From Hyphomicrobiaceae bacterium (GTDB lineage: Bacteria; Pseudomonadota; Alphaproteobacteria; Rhizobiales; Hyphomicrobiaceae): a stretch of 7,500 nt of DNA. Positions 5,611 through 7,500 of this stretch are shown piece by piece. Under the pieces are notes generated by a model. The model did not search any database and had not been told where the DNA came from. It saw only the letters and a list, made by a program, of their open reading frames with translations. The DNA lies in contig JAJFHI010000091.1 of NCBI GenBank assembly GCA_021775715.1, positions 1 to 7,500 on the forward strand, written 5' to 3'. The first letter of the stretch is position 1; the number at the start of each line of letters is the position of its first letter. Both the position numbers and the translations under genes were made by a program.

Positions 5611-5961
5611 TCAAGAATTAAGGACCAACTCCCTTAGGACGACAGCATTATTTTGGTCATGACTTCGGGCCGCATAGAGGAGTGTAAGAGTGTCGCTGGA
5701 CGATATCTCGCGTAGCTGTTCCAGTTGTTGTGTCTGTTGCGGCAACTGCAATTCAACCCGGTATCGGGCAACAAATTCATCCCATCTATCAGGTCGATGG
5801 CCGAACCACTTTCTCAGCTCATGGCTTGGCGACACCTCTTTCAACCAATCATCGAGATTTGCATCTGCACGCGTGATACCGCGTGGCCACAAACGGTCTA
5901 CGAGCACACGGTAGCCGTCTATTGCCATTGCTGGAGAATAGATCCGTTTGATTTTGATCAT
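5611..5961 (-). CDS. DUF488 (YeaO-like) family protein
   Basis: A complete 116-residue cytoplasmic protein. It shows the family hallmarks in order: IKRIYSP near the N terminus (4-10), VLVDRLWPRG (19-28), LDDWLKEVSPSHELRKWFGH (36-55), the RWDEFVARYRVEL helix (59-71), and TLLYAARSHDQNNAVVL (93-109). Length and motif order are standard for YeaO-like proteins, whose biochemical role is still undefined. The ATG at 5961 has no good ribosome site (TTTGG only). Only 73 bases separate it from the YHS gene stop on the same strand, and a terminator-like hairpin occupies that gap, with its T-run ending about 19 bases before the ATG. Expression by read-through from the YHS gene is therefore likely, because little room remains for an independent promoter. 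Confidence 0.93.
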   Translation of the reverse strand: MIKIKRIYSPAMAIDGYRVLVDRLWPRGITRADANLDDWLKEVSPSHELRKWFGHRPDRWDEFVARYRVELQLPQQTQQLEQLREISSSDTLTLLYAARSHDQNNAVVLRELVLNS

Positions 5962-5979
5962 CCAAATTAGCAGTCATCC

Positions 5980-6026
5980 AAAAAAGAAGTTTCGTCACGG
6001 GCGGGCACTCAATTGAGCCCGCCCGT
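5980..6026 (-). terminator. Intrinsic terminator after the YHS gene (possible attenuator before DUF488)
   Basis: A 10-bp GC-rich stem (ACGGGCGGGC at 5997-6006 pairing with 6017-6026) has a 10-base loop. On the minus strand it is followed, after 7 bases, by CTTCTTTTTT (5989-5980). The loop region also contains the palindrome CTCAATTGAG (6008-6017), which could form a competing small hairpin. It lies 9 bases past the YHS stop codon. Confidence 0.75.
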
Positions 6027-6034
6027 CATTTATC

Positions 6035-6520
6035 CTAAAGGTCTTTAGCTGCGACAGTACGGATTTTTTTCCAGTTCACGCCAGCTTTCGAGATCGTCCC
6101 GATTTTGTCCTTTTGAAACATGCGGAAGATTTCTTCGTTCAGGAAGAGGTAGAGCTTATTGTCAACGACGGCAGCGAACTTGGGATTACCATCGAACTTT
6201 TTCCCGACCGATACTCCGAATGTGCAGTAGCCACCATTCTGGGGGAGATAACTTGCTGGATTGGCCTGAAATTTCTTCATCGTTTCCAACGACGAGAAAT
6301 AATATGCGACCCCGTCATGAGCCGCCGTGTGCTTAGCAACACCACCGATACGGTTGCCAATATCAAGGAATGTAACTGGATCAACACCGTGCAATCCCAA
6401 AGGCTTTCCCACAGCCGTAAGTCCATTGGACGTGTTATATTCTTCTGAGGCAAATGCAGTAGAAGATAGTGCCATGAAACCAAAGGCGGCAATCACTGTA
6501 AGGGGCAAATTCTGCTTCAT
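6035..6520 (-). CDS. Exported YHS-domain protein
   Basis: A 161-residue protein starting at ATG 6520, chosen over an in-frame ATG at 6589 because GGAGT (6526-6530) lies five bases upstream of it and a signal peptide follows at once. Residues 1-25 are a Sec signal peptide (MKQN, hydrophobic core, cut after AFA at 23-25). The YHS domain is at about 44-105: HGVDPVTFLDIG (44-55), DGVAYYFSSLETMKKFQANP (69-88), then YLPQNGGYCTFGVSVGKKFD (91-110) with the conserved cysteine C99. The tail NKLYLFLNEEI and NWKKI is typical of the periplasmic YHS subgroup. YHS domains are thought to bind transition metals, but the ligand here is unknown. Upstream lies the 66-bp element shared with the SPW-like gene, with half-sites 106 bp from the ATG. 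The gene is followed by a strong hairpin and then the DUF488 gene. Confidence 0.92.
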   Translation of the reverse strand: MKQNLPLTVIAAFGFMALSSTAFASEEYNTSNGLTAVGKPLGLHGVDPVTFLDIGNRIGGVAKHTAAHDGVAYYFSSLETMKKFQANPASYLPQNGGYCTFGVSVGKKFDGNPKFAAVVDNKLYLFLNEEIFRMFQKDKIGTISKAGVNWKKIRTVAAKDL

Positions 6521-6586
6521 CGTGTACTCCGATTTGTTCTGTTTGAATTTCAAAAATGCTGTCGAAGTTTGCTTGTCGACAGGTCG

Positions 6587-6652
6587 CAATGTGCGTCCAT
6601 GTTTCCGTTCGATCTATGCGCAAAAGTCCGGACCAATTGATCAATCATCCGC
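6587..6652 (-). promoter_or_regulatory. Predicted AraC-type operator/promoter upstream of the YHS gene
   Basis: Aligns without gaps to 7244-7309 (49 of 66 identical). On the minus strand it has direct half-sites CGGAT (6651-6647) and CGGAC (6630-6626) exactly 21 bp apart, followed by GCATAGA, a weak -10-like word shared with the other copy. No consensus -35 lies at 16-18 bp, as expected for an activator-dependent promoter. The conserved block continues to a GGACGCACATTG-like segment that may cover the transcript start. Confidence 0.65.
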
Positions 6653-6759
6653 ATTTATCTCCTGCGTTCGTGGGCAAACGGTCGCAAGGGGCCGGGGTTT
6701 CAGCTTGTGGAACCATTGAGCGGAATGCCAAACATGGCAGAAACAACGCGCATATAAGT

Positions 6760-6790
6760 AAGGCCTGGAAGTTTTGTTTTCTCAGGCCTT
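6760..6790 (-). terminator. Hairpin just downstream of the SPW-like gene
   Basis: AAGGCCTG (6760-6767) and CAGGCCTT (6783-6790) form a perfect 8-bp stem with a 15-base A-rich (minus strand) loop, 7 bases past the stop codon. Beyond the stem the minus strand reads ACTTATAT, too few Ts for a classical terminator. It may be a weak terminator or a 3'-end protecting structure. Confidence 0.4.
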
Positions 6791-6796
6791 CAATTC

Positions 6797-7180
6797 TTAT
6801 GAGTTTGCGAATGCGGGCTGCGAAGTTTCTGTGCCTGGCTTATGCAAACTGACAACAAGAAGAACAGCGGCACCGTTTGCCCAATAGTACCAAGCGTCAA
6901 TTCCTGTAAAGCCGAGCAGGCTTGGCGCAATCAGGAATGTGACACCAACGATTAGGTCGACGGCCAAGTGCAACGAGTAAGGCAAAACCCGAAACACGCC
7001 GAGTTCGTGGTCCGTCAAGAGGGTCAAAACAAATGCGGAAATGCCAGTCACAACAGCAAGCCAGAATGCGAGTGGATTGGAACTACCAAGCGACAACAGG
7101 AACGGCAAAATCACAAGGCTCAAGGCCACTGGGTAATCGAGGAATGCGTGCACTTTCTGGGAGACAAATCTGGGGTCCAT
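6797..7180 (-). CDS. Small four-helix membrane protein, SPW-repeat-like
   Basis: A 127-residue inner-membrane protein from ATG at 7180, with AAGGAA nine bases upstream. Predicted helices lie at about residues 17-33, 37-57, 66-88 and 95-112, with short N- and C-terminal tails. The HAFLDYPVAL start (11-20) and the IAPSLLGFTGIDAWYYWANG segment (84-103) resemble the repeated membrane unit of SPW-type proteins, whose function is unknown. The family call is moderate; the membrane nature is firm. The gene is transcribed divergently from the AraC-family gene at 7375, with 194 bases between the starts, and shares its upstream element with the YHS gene, suggesting co-regulation. Confidence 0.8.
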   Translation of the reverse strand: MDPRFVSQKVHAFLDYPVALSLVILPFLLSLGSSNPLAFWLAVVTGISAFVLTLLTDHELGVFRVLPYSLHLAVDLIVGVTFLIAPSLLGFTGIDAWYYWANGAAVLLVVSLHKPGTETSQPAFANS

Positions 7181-7243
7181 ACTATTGGTTCCTTTTTTAA
7201 GAGTACGAGAAAATTGGGGGACGAGTGTTCACCAGGAAGCCAA

Positions 7244-7309
7244 CAACGTGCGTTCATCAGACCGTTCGGTCTATGCCCGAAAATCCGGTATTATTGATCG
7301 ATCGTCCGG
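7244..7309 (-). promoter_or_regulatory. Predicted AraC-type operator/promoter upstream of the SPW-like gene
   Basis: Second copy of the 66-bp element. On the minus strand it has direct half-sites CGGAC (7308-7304) and CGGAT (7287-7283), 21 bp apart, then GCATAGA. The proximal half-site is 103 bp from the SPW-like start codon, against 106 bp at the YHS gene. It lies in the divergent intergenic region, 66 bases from the AraC-family start, so it might also serve autoregulation. Confidence 0.65.
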
Positions 7310-7374
7310 CCTCCTTGTCGTTTCTGTATGAAGTGTGGCATTCAAGGTTATGAGGTTTCACATAGGAGCTAGCC

Positions 7375-7500
7375 ATGGCGCGCGACGCACTAAGCCAAAT
7401 TTTGGATGCACTCAAACTGCGGGGTTCTGTGTATTTCCACACACATTTCAACTCCCCATGGGGTGTGCGCGTTCCATCATTCGGAAATGTGGCCCGGTTC
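7375..7500 (+). CDS. AraC-family regulator with N-terminal cupin sensor domain, 5' part only (runs off right edge)
   Basis: ATG at 7375 is preceded by AGGAG (7364-7368) at six bases, and 42 codons are open to the window end. The visible residues (MARDALSQILDALKLRG, then SVYFHTHFNSPWGVRVP and GNVARF) match the start of the cupin-type sensor domain found in a large group of AraC/XylS regulators. The DNA-binding HTH domain would lie beyond the edge. It is divergent from the SPW-like gene, and the predicted AraC-type tandem sites at 7244-7309 lie in the region between them; a duplicate lies before the YHS gene. Autoregulation and control of both targets is an inference. Confidence 0.82.
   Translation, partial: MARDALSQILDALKLRGSVYFHTHFNSPWGVRVPSFGNVARF

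Noticed and set aside
6113..6719. Plus-strand frames at 6113-6448 and 6327-6719
   Set aside because: Antisense to the YHS gene and its promoter. The YHS reading is certain, so these are shadows.
7257..7451. 64-codon minus-strand frame
   Set aside because: It covers the predicted operator and the antisense of the AraC-family start. No ribosome site or family.

Overview
The window looks like chromosomal or accessory DNA of an alphaproteobacterium, most likely from the Rhodobacteraceae (roseobacter-like). This rests on the combination of protein families, the mid-range base composition and the numerous structured intergenic repeats. It is an inference from pattern recognition, not a database match.

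Layout. (1) 1-346, minus: the N-terminal 115 codons of an acetamidase/formamidase-family amidohydrolase that runs off the left edge. (2) 347-1175: gene-poor DNA holding repeat copy A. (3) 1176-1610, minus: a small four-helix membrane protein, with a doubtful small ORF just upstream and repeat copy B beyond it. (4) 2190-2870, minus: a Crp/Fnr-type regulator, followed by about 500 bases with no convincing gene. (5) 3380-3787, plus: a small cysteine-containing exported protein. (6) 3971-5592: a repeat-rich block with copies C, D and E around a complete two-domain VOC (glyoxalase-fold) gene and a 5'-truncated NTF2/SnoaL-like gene. (7) 5611-7500: a compact set on the minus strand (DUF488/YeaO-like protein, exported YHS-domain protein, small SPW-like membrane protein), with a divergent AraC-family regulator starting at 7375 and leaving the right edge.

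Two things stand out. First, a 66-bp segment upstream of the YHS gene (6587-6652) is repeated without gaps (49 of 66 identical) upstream of the SPW-like gene (7244-7309). Each copy carries two direct CGGAY half-sites exactly 21 bp apart, at nearly the same distance from the start codon (106 and 103 bp). This is the geometry expected of an AraC/XylS activator, and the SPW-side copy lies in the divergent promoter region of the AraC-family gene at 7375. A small regulon (AraC regulator, SPW-like membrane protein, exported YHS protein, perhaps the DUF488 protein by read-through) is the main functional hypothesis.

Second, the window carries a dispersed modular repeat family. A core of about 62 bp, bounded by 9-bp terminal inverted repeats (ATGTCCGCT/AGCGGACAT), occurs four to five times. 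It can be joined to a left module of about 91 bp (copies C and D) and a right module of about 110 bp (copies A and C). In C and D the left module has the same orientation but the core is flipped, as if the core had inverted on its own terminal repeats. One repeat junction coincides with the truncated 5' end of the NTF2-like gene. No transposase, recombinase, CRISPR array, tRNA or rRNA was seen.
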